Positions 11,590-23,823 of a stretch of 64,000 nucleotides of DNA are shown here, piece after piece. Positions within the stretch are counted from its first letter, which is position 1. Every line of letters begins with the position of its first letter. Below the pieces are notes generated by a model. That model was not told where the DNA came from, did not search any database, and was given only the letters and a program-made list of their open reading frames with translations. This stretch comes from Carnegiea gigantea (taxonomy: Eukaryota; Streptophyta; Magnoliopsida; Caryophyllales; Cactaceae). The position numbers were made by a program, and so were the translations under genes. The stretch covers positions 576,001 to 640,000 of the forward strand of contig JAKOGI010000366.1 in NCBI GenBank assembly GCA_029747015.1, in the 5' to 3' direction.

Positions 11590-12650
11590 AATCATACTGA
11601 AGAAAAGATAGGAAAAGCAATAATGATAATTAATTACAAAAAGCTTAATGATAACATTATCTTTGATAGTTATTACATTTCTAATAAAACAACCCTTTTC
11701 AATAGAATTCAAGGTTCCTGTTAGTTCCCAAAAATGGACTGTAAAAGCGATTATTGGTAGATAAAAATAGATGAGAAAAGTATTCCTTTAACTGCATTTA
11801 GTGCCCCACAAGGACATTATAAATGGATACTAATGCCATTTGTTCTTAAAAATGCACCTCAGATATTCCACAGAAGAATGGATAATATCTTTAAAGACTT
11901 TAATCATTATTGTTTAGTTTACATCGATGATATCTTTGTCTTTTCCAAGACCATAGAACAGCACAAAGATGATGTTTTAGCTATCACCCAAAGGTGTATT
12001 GATCATGGTATTATACTTGGAAAGAACAAGTGCATATACACAAAACAAGAAATTGAGTTCTTAGGCCTAGAGATCAAAGCGAGACAAATCATCCTACAAA
12101 AATATATTCGGAAAAAAATAGAAAATTTTTCTAAAAAGATTGAAGATAGGAAATAGCTTGAAAGGTTTCTAGGATGCCTTACCTATGCTTCAGATTTCAT
12201 GAAAAATTTAGCTAAATTGAGAAAGCTATTGCAGTAGAAACTCAAAAAAGAAGTAAGTTGGACGTAGACCATTAATGATACAAAGATTGTTCAAAATTTC
12301 AAAAAAATGTGTAAAAATCTTCTTATTCTTAAATTGCCTAATGAAGAAGATGATTTAGGGCTTGAGACAAATGCCAACAATGAACATTGAAGCACAGTAC
12401 TCAAAATCAAAGAAGAAAAAAACTCTGTAAATATTACAGTGGAAGTTTTAACAAGGCAGAATGCAACTATCCCAAGATGAAAAAAGAAATTCTTGTAGTT
12501 ATAAGGGGAATTGAAAAATTCTTAATCTCTTTAGCCCAGAAACCTTTTCTTATTCGAACCGATTGCAAAGGAATACTTGGTTTTTTGAAAAAGAATTTAT
12601 CAAATATGCAAGTGTAAGAGTGACTCCTGCGTTATTAATTATGGCTTAAC
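11590..12650 (+). pseudogene. Pararetrovirus A reverse transcriptase-RNase H pseudogene
   Basis: The open segment 11,833-12,156 includes KNAPQIFHRRMDNIF and the catalytic YIDD (11,920-11,931), followed by IEFLGLEIKA. A frame change near 12,155 leads to ERFLGCLTYASDF. RNase H follows in 12,387-12,617 (YYSGSFNKAECNYP, FLIRTDCKG, FLKKNLSNMQV). A segment near 11,690-11,770 is garbled by indels and there are in-frame stops. The polymerase active-site motif is retained here, unlike in copy B, but the frame is not continuous. These domains are typical of caulimovirid pol. Confidence 0.75.
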
Positions 12651-12659
12651 AAGTTTTTC

Positions 12660-13850
12660 TTCTCTATTGAAGATATACAAGGATCGAAGAACCCTTTGGC
12701 AGATAGCTTAACTCGAGAATTCGCCAATGCTGATCATCATAGCAGAACTCCTGCCAGAAAAGGAGGAAATCTATAATGAAATGCGATTATTATTAGAACG
12801 AGTTTCTCCTTCTAGTAAAGTCCTTATTGATAATTTGGAATTTTATACAAAAAGTATATCACACTTTGGTCTACTATCTTCTGCCTACCTAATAGCCCAA
12901 AGATTTTCCCTTTTAGACTTACAAGTTAATTACCTTAGATGTCCTTATGATATCCAAGAAAAAATAAGTTCCTATGTTTAAGAAAAATGGTTCAATGAGT
13001 GGTATGCAGCCTGCATTGACTTATTATTATCATTATTCCTATGATATCTGGGGGTCTTGGAGTACAACGATCTGCTTTCCTAATAAGTCTGGAGTTAGTA
13101 GAGTTAGTTTACCAACAAGTTCAATCTTTCCAAATGACCCTGTCATTAAAGTCTAGGAATATGGGATAGTACTTTACTTTATAGAAATTCCAGATCCAAA
13201 GTACCCGTTTTTCTGAAAATTAACTAAGTTCTAACAATGTATGTTCAGAAGGATCCATTGGATTCTTACATCTCCTGATGCTCTAACAAAAATTTCAAAT
13301 AATAGATGGGCTTATGAGGAGGTACATTGTGCATTAATCGAATATGAAAATGAAAAAGCCAAATCAGCCCATTATCTTATTCAGATTGTTGATTACAATG
13401 ATTCCTATGATCAATGACAAGAATGGTTTCTAGATCGATGAGAAATAGTCACTGATCCTGCTTTAGCAAGAGCCATAGGCTTTTAGAGTATTTATTATCA
13501 AAGTTGGGCATTAACTGAACAAGGAAAAACGTTAATGTATTCTGAAAATACTACTTTTGCTTATAATAATGAATTTAAAGAATAAATGAAGGTGGAAGGA
13601 GCAGTCTCAGAAGACGTTTTTGATTATCTCTTTGATGTTAAGCTGGAAAATTCTTATCAGAAAAAAATAAATATCTTCTTGAATTATTCGAGAAATGGGA
13701 GCAAGAACATCTTCAATTAGATGAAGATTTTGATGATTATTCAGATAATAATGGTCTGAAAGATATAATTAGAGGTAAAGGCATACAAAATCTCCATAAT
13801 GATGACTACTCTTGTCATCATTAAAAGTTCTGAAAAGTGGTTGCTCCATT
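12660..13850 (+). pseudogene. Post-RNase H open region of pararetrovirus A, no known domain
   Basis: Two open segments (12,727-12,981 and 12,974-13,156) and interrupted frames to about 13,825 lie downstream of RNase H. The sequence is rich in Tyr, Ser and acidic residues. The same region follows RNase H in copy B (about 42,590-43,680) with clear nucleotide similarity, so it is an inherited part of the virus genome and not host flank. It could be the tail of pol or a separate late ORF. I do not recognise it. Confidence 0.4.
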
Positions 13851-13982
13851 ATTGTACTATTTTGACAAGTGTTAGATATGTAAAATAAAGCAGTTTACTG
13901 TAACCATGTGAATGTACTGTAGCCATGCAAAAAATCAGTATGTACTATAGCTACTAGGACATCCTATGTTCCTCCATCCCCT

Positions 13983-14155
13983 CTATAGAAGGAGGGGTCG
14001 AGTGTTGAGAAGAGACACGATTATTTGAGCATTCTTGAGTAAAAGAGAAGTTGGGATTCTTCATTTCTCTATGAGTAAGTATCTCTAATGATCTTATCTT
14101 AAGTCCCTCTTCAAGCTTTCCAGTGTAATATTTCCACTTTTAATCTTTCAATAAA
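13983..14155 (+). promoter_or_regulatory. Decayed pararetrovirus promoter and poly(A) signal (copy A)
   Basis: The TATA position reads CTATAGAA (13,983-13,990), altered from the CTATAAAA in copy B. AATAAA lies at 14,150-14,155, about 165 bp downstream. A promoter with a polyadenylation signal closely downstream is the layout that produces terminally redundant pararetrovirus RNA. Confidence 0.5.
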
Positions 14156-14770
14156 AGAAGTTTTCCCAGTATAGGACGTTATTCAATTGAACCCTATGTC
14201 TGAAATATTACAATTTTTTGATTAAAATTTCACTATCATTTAAAAATATATAAAACTTGATTAGTGACTACGGTATCGAAATGGATTTGTGTTGTACCTG
14301 ATGTAAGAAAGGTGGGGTTGAGATTAGCAATATCTGTAAACCGGAAGCTAGAAGAATGTCGAAGTCTAGCGCTGACTAAGTTTAGGTAATAGTCGAAACT
14401 CTCTAATTAAGCTTTAATTACTTTGCTAAGCATGATGGGCCGTTAATCACAGAAAATATAATATTTATGATATAAGTAGTAGATTTTGATAACTAGTACC
14501 AGTAAAGTCATTATAAGAAGTCTAAACAAAAATATAAGCTTAGTTTTATTAAAAAGTCTCAAGACTTGAGTATTTGCACTTTAAACCTCATTTTGGACAA
14601 AAATAGCAATTTTAGAAAGTTCAGGGACTAAGTTGTAAAGGAAAACTTCGGCCAGTAACTATTTCTTAAAATATCAACCCCTGTTAATAATTTACCCAAA
14701 ATAGTAGGTACTTGAGAATACATTCTAAAAAAGTTAACTCCTAAAAATTATTTCCGTAGAACCAGGGTAC

Positions 14771-16520
14771 CCCAGAGTCACAAATTGATGGGATCATCAA
14801 ATATATTTCTAGGAATTTTATTGTAAGTGTATGTAAGTTTTTTTTCCATTTATTCCGTTGTTAAGAAAATATGATCTAGAAAGTCTATTGGTCCTAAGTT
14901 CAGCAGATTGATAGCAAAAACAATCTTAAAAAATAAAATTTGAAGTTTGGGAGTTAAATTCTTTTTATTTTTAAAATATTTTTATTAATTCTTACAATAT
15001 TTGTTAGGAAAAAATTAATAAAAAATATTGCTAACCCGTTGGATCTGATCTGACCTTGAGACCTTAGAGTTAGAATTTAATATTTTCAAACCCAAACCTA
15101 AAGTGAACCGTCTCTTGTTTAACCAACCTTCTGAATTCACAGGTTTATTTATAAGCGATTAAGTAGGTTATTAAGACAACAAGCATTTTGCCTTTTCAAA
15201 CCCAATTAAGGATAATGTGTTGTAAAGGGTTTAGTATTTGCCTTAGAAATTAGGTTGTTGACGAGTATGCTATCAAATGATTTAACTCGTGACATTGGGT
15301 CGGGGAATTGAAGAAATCTAAAATATGTAACTATGTTAAAAATGTAATCATTAATGTGTGAATAAAATCTATATAGCTATATATAAAATTGAGAGAATCC
15401 ACAAATATTTGCCAAGTGTCATAACATTATTGGTTAGGATATTAACTACTATTTTAATTAATTTTGTTTTTTTAGTATGAATATATACAATTCTTTTTTA
15501 TTTATTATATAATCTGTAAGACATTCCATCTTTTCCTTAATCAATTACGTATAAATGTTATTGATAAACACTTACTTGCAAACATAGAACATCGTATCTT
15601 TAAAAAAAATGATGCAAAAATTCTTTAACTATAAAATAAATCTGAACAATGAAAAAAAATTATTGCTTAAATATTTATAATTCTAAAGATTAACATATTG
15701 GTTTACTCAACTCTTGTATCGCAAGAGGAATAGTTACAATAGATAGCTAATGTACACTAATATGATATGGTGCAATAAAGTGGAAAGTATTACCATGAAA
15801 ATAGGGGGTTTTGAAGATAAAAATTCAAGTAAACAATTTACAATGAGTTGGTGTAAAATTTTATCAATGCAAATATGACTCCTCATGATAAAAAATATTG
15901 GATACAGATTGAATATGCCATAGAAAGAAATTTTTTAGTGATGAACATTAATATTTAGGAGGTGCAACAAACTACATAGGAGGGAAGGTTGGGGAATCAC
16001 AAATGTTCAGTTGCTCCAATCACGCAAAACGCATTGCGTGGCCACCAAAATTAAATCTTTGGTCTTCGAATGAAAGATAAAGTTTAACCCACAAAATTAA
16101 AAGCTTTCGACATGTCTTTCTGAAACAGTTGCTATTCCATGAAAGTACATGAACTAACCCTATAAAAATCAAATAGAGTGAAAAAGAAGTAAAGAAAATA
16201 TCGCCCATAAAAAGAAAATAATGAGTTCTAAGTGGGCTGTTAGAAAGGCGTATTAAGTTGGTCACAATATTTATTTTTTTTTATTTTGCTTGTTTGTAGT
16301 TGCTAATGACTTAAGAAAGTTTCATGGAAGATATATGTAAAGATATGCCTCCCGAAGACCCAAAGTCTAACTTTTATACTCCCCTTTAAAGATTCTACTA
16401 CATCTATAACCTTAGTTTTGTAGATTAAAAACTACAATGTAATTTGTAATTCTATATCTTTTGACCACCCAAATTATTAAATATGATTCATGACTTAAAC
16501 AATTGTAACACAGCTGAAAT
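14771..16520. other. AT-rich intergenic sequence, no gene seen
   Basis: No coding signal was recognised. A short imperfect palindrome (about 14,980-15,029, AATATTTTTATTAATTCTT with its near-complement) could form a stem of about 20 bp. The rest is unstructured AT-rich DNA. Confidence 0.4.
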
Positions 16521-16527
16521 TAAGCAA

Positions 16528-16530
16528 TAA

Positions 16531-16567
<37 letters not shown>

Positions 16568-16615
16568 ATATATATGTATATATTATATATGTGCATGTAT
16601 GTATGCATGTATGTA

Positions 16616-16685
<70 letters not shown>

Positions 16686-16756
16686 ATGTATATGTATATA
16701 TATATATACACACGTATACATACAAATATATATATATATATATATACCACACACAA

Positions 16757-16838
<82 letters not shown>
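16528..16838. repeat. (AT)n microsatellite cluster
   Basis: Long AT dinucleotide runs are broken by ATGTAT, ATACACAC and ATACAAAT interruptions. All open frames across it encode Tyr-Ile repeats and are artefacts of the repeat. Confidence 0.95.
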
Positions 16839-16839
<1 letters not shown>

Positions 16840-17077
16840 TAAAAGATAGAGGGAGGCCACTTAGTGAATGAGGTGTAAAATGCTACATGAATGATGAAAC
16901 TCCTACAAATAGAGAGGCTTTCTTATAATTTTTAATTCTCACAAGAATGATGATAAAAACAATAGATTGCTGAATCTGAATACTAATCGGATCAGGTTAA
17001 TTTCAATTCAGTTAAATTAAATTAATAAAGCATTTACTTATGTCAATGTTAGTTCGAGTCAGGCTAATTCGGGATCC

Positions 17078-17613
17078 TGTTGGAGTATGAAAGTAGGTGT
17101 TGTTCCACGTTGATAAAAACATAAAGAATATAAAAGTGGGTGTTATCCCACATTGATAAAATTAAATGGCTTGAGCATGTATATGAGCTTGTGAGTTACT
17201 CCACCTATTACCAACTGGTTTTGGATTGGAACCCCATTTGAGCTTATATGCATGACTCTTTATTAAAAGCCCAATTATTATAGAAATTTAACATGTTATT
17301 AGGGCAAGGTTACTCGATCTTGATTTGCCACCATCCTCTTTTGATTAAAGTTGTGTGCACATGTTGGGTCTTCTTAATAGCCTACACCTGAGGGGGCGTG
17401 TTTGAGTATGAAAGTAGGTATTGTCCCACATTAATAAAGAGCAAAGAATATGAAAGTGGGTGTTGTCCCACATTGATAAAATTAAAGGACTTGAGCATGT
17501 ATATGATCTTGTGAGTTACTCCACCCATTGCCAATTAGTTTTGGGTTGAAATCTCATTTGAGCTTATATGTATGACTGTTTATTGACGGCCCAATTAGTA
17601 TAGAAATTTAACA
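17078..17613 (+). mobile_element. Complete TRIM (miniature LTR retrotransposon), 536 bp
   Basis: Two direct terminal repeats, 17,078-17,293 and 17,399-17,613, start TGTT(G/T)GAGTATGAAAG and end AAATTTAACA. The 105-bp interior starts TGTTATTAGGGCAAGGTT, a degenerate tRNA-Met primer site (TGGTATCAGAGCAAGGTT), and ends in the polypurine tract GAGGGGGCG. A perfect 5-bp duplication GATCC flanks it (17,073-17,077 and 17,614-17,618). No coding capacity; mobility would need another element's proteins. It lies in the upstream region of the UGT87 pseudogene. Each LTR itself contains a duplicated GTGGGTGTT-type unit. Confidence 0.93.
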
Positions 17614-17669
17614 GATCCACAATTTGCATTTTCTACTAGCATATCACATGTACATCCAGCCAGCTTCTA

Positions 17670-17941
17670 ATGCTCTCTGTCTCCTAATTCATGTATTCAT
17701 TCACGTATAATACTAACATTGACCCTCTTCTATTTAAGCATCACAACCATCATCATAGCTAACTACACCTCTAGCTCCCAACCATGGCTGAGCCAACCGT
17801 GCCCTTCCACATGGCAACAATACCATCCTTGGGTTAGGGCCATGTCAATCCACTTCTAAATCTTTGCAAAACCATAGCTTAAAAGAAGCCCAATTCATAG
17901 GAGTTGTGGAGTGGTTTGGCTTCTTATTCAATGGCAGATCT
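17670..17941 (+). pseudogene. UGT87 pseudogene piece 1 (leader and start of exon 1)
   Basis: The ATG at 17,784 opens a frame paralogous to the intact UGT87 start. MAEPTVPFHMATIP is followed by a stop where the intact gene has Arg in GRGH, then GHVNPLLNLCKT, another stop, KKPN and a truncated remnant of the EEWLGLL block. The sequence upstream keeps the C/T-rich leader with CAACCATGG and a TATTTAAG box near 17,732. Homology stops near 17,941, about residue 53 of the intact protein, and Ty3/Gypsy sequence begins shortly after. The next residues continue at 37,552 on the same strand. Confidence 0.85.
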
Positions 17942-20624
17942 AGACATATAAAGTAGGAGTGTCCATTTATTAAACCATCCATTTTAGTAGGGGTAACACC
18001 CCTAATCCCTAATGCCTGATTGTTCTAACTTAATTACTCATTAGTTGTTAATTAGTAGCGAAGGTCTGTTAATTAGAGGCATTACTGCCATTTCGTAACG
18101 GAGCTAACTGAATTTACCTGTATTACTGTGTTACTCATTTAATCACCTGACTCACCACATAATTGAAATAACATACATTCACCCATTTATGCAAGTTGTG
18201 ATGCACCTGATAACTCAATGTATGATTACAACTAGTAATTACAAAGTCCAAAAGGATACAAAATCATCAGGTCCTTAGGGTGTTAGCCTATAAATTACTG
18301 TGAGCGTTTAGCTAGCAAATCCTCAAACAAAAGCAATTGTAAGGCTCTTTCATTTCTTGCCACCTTTTGGTTTGCCAGGAGAAAGACTGTTCACTGATCC
18401 CTTACCTAAAATAGAAAACATAAAAACATTCAAAGTATGAGCCGAAGCTCAGCACATACATCCCTATGTAGTAAAATAAGCTTTAAGTTTAACTAGTTAG
18501 GCACCCGCATTTCAAAATATTTTGTTTTGCAAATAGGAGAGAGAGAGAATGTGTAATTAAAGTTGAGTTGCCAATTATTATCTGAAAGTAGACCTCTGTT
18601 GACGTCTGCAATGATATTGAGATAGGTGCACACCTCGCAAGCCGATCGAAAAGCCTAAGTTGCAGCCGCATGGGTGAATTGAATGGCATACACCTTGATG
18701 ATTGATAATTGATAGGGCCGCTTGCTTAGGTGACAAAACATTGCGCTAAATGATTCATTATATGAACATTATATTGGTTTTGTATAATTTGAGAAACATG
18801 TGAGTTTTTGAAAACCACAAGCACTGTACGTACCTGGTCTTTGAGAATCTCTCCTCATTTTATTGAAAATCGTTTGCTGGCAGCTTGAATGATATGAAGG
18901 TGCAATGTACATTGCCGATGTTCGTTTAATGAATGATATGAAGGTGCACTAGGGATGACTCGCCGTGTGCTTGTTAATAATGATGTTACCCCCATTCCTG
19001 TTTGAACTATTATGATAAACCTGTTACTATCATTATTTCGTTGCACTATTAGTGCTAACGTCATTATAAATTATTGTGAGTACCATTGTCATTATTATTA
19101 TAGTTATATTTTTTGTTATTAGTTACAGCTACAGGGTAGACACTTGCCATGACGTGGTTTAGTGATGACATAAGGTTGGTGTTGAGTACAATCTAAGGGG
19201 TACTCTTAACATGTTTAACTCTTACATGTACTTCGAAAACATCCACAATCCTAGTCCTTATGTAAACTTAACCCCAAATTTAAATTTGAAGCCACACATT
19301 CCATCCATTTTTCATCCCCTCAAGCCACATCACCTTCTTATCAATTCCCTTTAACTGATTTAAATCACTAACCTATGTTAACCTTAGTTTAGCAATATCA
19401 GTAGCTCCACAACCACCCATTACCACCTAGTTAAACTTCACACTTCAACTCAACGCTCTTAAAATACCCAAGATCATTACATTCCCCTTCCTTCCTCTCT
19501 TCCTCTATCTCAATTTGACAACTGACTCATAACATATATCCACTCAACACCTAATCCACCTATATTCTCATCTAATTAGCATAATTAACTTATTTGAACA
19601 CTAATGAAGTAATATAATTAAAATAGCATAATTAAAATAACATAATTAAAATAGACATTATCCAAGAATCTTAATCACCATATCCATGGCTACACATACA
19701 TTTCCAACACATATATAACCCATCAACCACATTCAAATATTAATTAAAAATAATCTAAACACTGCTTTCTCATCCAAACCACAACCTCTAATCACCAACT
19801 CATAAACATAACTCACTCATCCAACATGTTTTTCTTTTTAATTTCATTCAAATATGCATTCGCATCCACTTAACTCCATTAAATCAAGATAACAAACTTA
19901 ATTCACATCTAAGTCCAAAACCCTCACACTCCACCCTCCCCAATTCACAACTCAATCCAACCTGCCAAAATAATCCAAGAAATTTACAAATAGATAATCA
20001 TTAATGTTAATTACACCATTTACTACAAAAAATTTAAGCATAAGAGATCCAAAATGGAATTAAGGGATAGCTAGGGTTTCACCTCTCAACCCACCTTAAC
20101 ACACAAAAAGAGGTGAAGAAAGAGGGCAGTTGGAGGGTGGCACTAGGCATCAGGCTGGAGGCGTGCAATGACCGGCGGGCGACATTAGACGGCTGGCGAG
20201 CAGGCAGCCAAGGCGGGCAGAGAAAGGGCGAGAAAATAGAGCAGAGAGGGGGGCCTGTCGAGCTGGGCAGGCAGAGAAAGAGGCTGAGATTTTGGCTTTG
20301 CTTTCTTTTTTTTTTGATTTATTTGGTTTGGTTGATTTATTTTAGGTTTTACTTAATTCTTTTTCCTTTTTTTTCTTTTTACCCTTTTATTTATTGACAC
20401 ACCATCATCATCTAGAATTTTCTCAATTTATCTCACCATTTCATTTTTATTTCATCATCATTCATTTTTTTTAATTTCATTACATATATACATATATAGA
20501 TAATTCGGTTAATATTTTTGGCCAAAATTAATAAATGAAATTGTAGATCTTTTAGGTATAAAATTTGGATGAAATATTTTCATTTTTGAGTAATGTCTGA
20601 CTCTTTTCATATACATAACTCACC

Positions 20625-20627
<3 letters not shown>

Positions 20628-20704
<77 letters not shown>
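20628..20704. repeat. (TTA)n microsatellite in the Gypsy LTR
   Basis: About 25 uninterrupted TTA units inside the 3' LTR. Confidence 0.95.
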
Positions 20705-20707
<3 letters not shown>

Positions 20708-20889
20708 ATATTGTTACTAAATTTGTACATTTATTATTATTATTACTACCTTACTAATTAGCCCTTTGATAATTAGGCTAATTCTTATTCTGCGGCCATT
20801 CAAATTTTTATTAGCACTTGAATGAATTATTTAGGAGCATAACGAGATCTATTTTGAGGCGACGTCATCGTTTCAATCTTTGATGCACA

Positions 20890-21148
<259 letters not shown>

Positions 21149-21248
21149 CACATAAAATGCTAAATTTAAATGCAGCATCCAACTTGATTAATTTGTAATT
21201 AGGATAATTTGAAGTAATTAACAAGAATCTTAGGTTCGGGGCGTTGTA

Positions 21249-21262
21249 GCCTGCCCCCCTTA
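21249..21262 (-). other. Ty3/Gypsy polypurine tract
   Basis: The minus strand reads TAAGGGGGGCAGGC directly before the LTR edge at 21,248, where the plus-strand DNA primer is expected. Confidence 0.7.
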
Positions 21263-21540
21263 AAATAAGTTTCGTCCTTGAAACTTGCAGTTTGAAAGAA
21301 ACATTGTCCGTACATCAAACAGATATGGATATTTGCTTCTCATGTCCTCCTCGATTTCCTATGTAGCTTCTGTTGAATTATGGTTAGTCCACAGGACCTT
21401 AACCAGAGGAATGCTTTTATTTCAAAGTTGCTTAATCTGTAGTCTAATATTTGTACAGGACGCTCCTTGTACTTTAGGTTCTCAGCGACTTCTACTCACT
21501 CTGCTATGATGATATGATTTGGATCTGAAACATATTTTCT

Positions 21541-21787
21541 AAGCTATGAAATGTGAAAAACGTTGTGCACATGCTCAAGTTCTGTCAGTAAGTCTAACTT
21601 GTAAGCCACAGGGTTTAATTTTTCAATAAGTTCATAAGGGCCGATGTATCTGGGACTCAGTTTGCCCCTGAGGTTGAATCTTGTCACTCCTTTAACTGAA
21701 GACACCTTTAAAAATACTTTATCTCCCACTTGAAACTCCAGTGGCCTTCTCCTTTTGTCCCCATAGCTTTTTTGTCTGCTTTAAGCT
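21541..21787 (-). pseudogene. Ty3/Gypsy integrase C-terminal fragment
   Basis: The minus strand translates through SRQKSYGDKRRRPLEFQ, VGDKVFLKVSS, FNLRGKLSPRYIGPYELIEK and ending HNVFHIS with a stop. This is the SH3-like C-terminal region of plant Ty3/Gypsy integrase. A stop lies just at the right edge, next to the Copia insertion. It continues directly from the fragment ending at 32,111-32,116 (KIQEHIKAA) once the Copia and one AAGCT copy are removed. Confidence 0.85.
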
Positions 21788-23366
21788 TGTTAGAATTGAG
21801 AGTATACTAACACAAGAGGGGGGTGAATTGTGTTGGTAGATTTTCGCAGTTTCTGGAAACAGGCTTGGGACTTGTTTGGGCAGACTGTTTATAACGTGCA
21901 CAGAAGATGTAAAACAGCGAAAATAATTGAAAAGTGAGAACACAAAATTTTTACGTGGAAACATCTCGAGCCCAACCGAGGCGAAAACCACGACCTACCC
22001 CAGTAGGATTTTCACACACTTCCACTAAACTGTCTAAACACGTTACAAAGGTAATCTTCTCTGTTACAATTACAACACACGTAACTGTCTACCTTTAGAC
22101 TAGTTACACACCACGTCCTAGTCTCCCAGACTTGGACACACTCACGTAATCGTCTCCCCAAGACGAATTACACACGTCCAAAGCCTCCCTAGGCTTGGAC
22201 ACACTCAACTCTCACTTTGATGAAAGAAGAGAATAAAAACACCTTACTTTTGTGCTTCTAACTAAGTGAATGTAAGGTACAATTTTACTCCTAGTATGCC
22301 AAGGAAGATGACTCAATTTTCACACACACTTTGAAGGTTTTTCTGAAAATATGATTTGCAAGTTAAATCCCTAGAAAAACCGTGTAAAAGCTTCCTCAAA
22401 AATTTATGAAATCGTGTGTAAAACCGTGTATGAACCGTGTGTGTGTATTCCATGAGGAGGTGGAGAAGCTCCTTAAATAGTAGAGGGCAACAAGATCTTT
22501 TTGTGTGCTTGATCCACAAGTATAAGATCTTTTTGCTCCTAAAAAGATTATGGAAAGTGACTAATATTTTCAGTTGCCAAATCCTGAAATTTCCTATCTT
22601 ATATTCCAAAAATAAGAGTTTGATTTATTTTGTAAAAGATTTCCTTTAAAAGCTAGACTCAAAATCTCCACAATATATTTTCAAAGCCAAAGATTAACTT
22701 ATCCTGGGTTTAATGATAACAAAAAATTTATCTGAAATATTTTCAAAAACGTCAGCCCAAGATTTGGAAAAAATTGTGAAAAATCGTTTTGGCTTGAAAA
22801 CAGTTTGAACCCTGATCTCAGAACTGATCTGAGACAGTGTTCTTAAAAATTATTCAAGGTAATGTTAAATCGAGTTCTTCCAAGTGGCATATTAACAAGA
22901 ATCTAAGAAAATAAAACCTATAACAGACCAAGACTCTTGTTGAATCCACCGGACAGCATCTATAGGATCTTGACTTGTTACTTCAATGCTGTGGTGTTAC
23001 TCAGAACTGTTTCCTGAACTGTTCCTGGAGTTCTTCATGTCTTTGATGTGCTTTAAGTTCTTTTCCATCAGCTGTTCTGAGGAACTGTTCTTAAGACCTG
23101 TTGCTACGATGTTACTCGGAACTGTTTCCTGAGCTGTTCCTTGAGAACTCCATGTCTTTGATGTGCTTTAAGTTCTTTGCCATTCAGCTGTTCTAAGAAC
23201 CTGTTCTTAAGACCTGTTCTCGACCATGGTTAATCAAGCAATTTCAAAGTTTTCTAAACAGTATTTGGAACCTGTTCGATCAATACACTCAAGTGTATAT
23301 TCCATTTGTATTTATTATCATCAAAACCTTGCATTACATAATGACGGGGTCAACAATTTCCCAACA
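21788..23366 (-). mobile_element. 3' LTR of the Sirevirus-type Copia
   Basis: Left copy, 1,579 bp, TGTTAG...CCCAACA. It contains an internal tandem duplication of about 115 bp (about 22,985-23,215) built around AACTGTTTCCTGAACTG and GATGTGCTTTAAGTTCTT. A 6-bp length difference from the other LTR lies near 22,453. Confidence 0.92.
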
Positions 23367-23823
23367 ATTTTCCCTTTTTGATGATGACAAACCAAATGAC
23401 GATATTGATATAAAAGGCAAAAATAGGTTTCAAGATAAAACGTTCATGGTGAAGCCCATCTTCCCCCTTTTTGTTTTGAGAAGTCAACTGAAGCTAGGTC
23501 AAACTGAAATGATCCTGGTCATGCCCATCTTCCCCCTTTTGACATCATCGAAAAAGGGTGGTCAGGTCAAACAAGAGAAGTAGGGTGTTTGCAGTCACCA
23601 CGTCTTGGGTAATGGAGGAAAGACAACCTGCGATACACTCAAGTATATGGTACGGTAATGAGATTGGCCATCCGAGTCACGCATAAACAAATAGCAATAA
23701 GAAGATAAGCATGGCACAACCAAGATTAGCATAAACCATTATCTGTCACAAAGCACAACCAAAGAGTTAGAAATAGTTGTTGTGAACAAGGTGGAGAATC
23801 AAGAGAGGCAGAACAGGGTAGGA
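23367..23823 (-). other. Polypurine tract array and 3' spacer of the Copia
   Basis: On the minus strand AAAAAGGGAAAAT (23,367-23,379) abuts the LTR. Two further copies of AAAAGGGGGAAGATGGGC lie nearby (about 23,454-23,471 and 23,523-23,540). Repeated polypurine tracts upstream of the 3' LTR are characteristic of Sireviruses. The rest of the spacer is non-coding. Confidence 0.7.

Larger units (their letters stand above)
11396..14770 (+). mobile_element. Endogenous pararetrovirus copy A, 3' half only
   Basis: The block is collinear with 41,262-44,660 (copy B) from a shared AAATTTTGGGATAAGG start to beyond the polyadenylation region. It contains reverse transcriptase, RNase H, a downstream open region without a recognised domain, a promoter/R-like region and leader-like sequence. 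Coat, protease and primer-site regions found in copy B are absent. It is joined on the left to Copia pol with no visible duplication. Assignment to Caulimoviridae rests on domain order and on the promoter and polyadenylation layout; the genus was not determined. Many stops and frameshifts make it a fossil. Confidence 0.75.

Noticed and set aside
16488..16860. Open frames of about 70-120 codons encoding Tyr-Ile repeats
   Set aside because: They are translations of the (AT)n microsatellite and have no gene structure. The same applies to 20,827-21,224 and 60,318-60,609.
20113..20397. A 94-codon plus-strand ORF (MKKEGSWRVALGIRLEA...)
   Set aside because: It lies antisense inside the Gypsy 3' LTR, in a G/A-rich leader segment, with no conserved domain.
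22985..23220. A repeat array that could suggest CRISPR-like spacing
   Set aside because: It is a two-copy tandem duplication within a plant Copia LTR and is present in both LTRs. There are no regular spacers, and the genome is eukaryotic.
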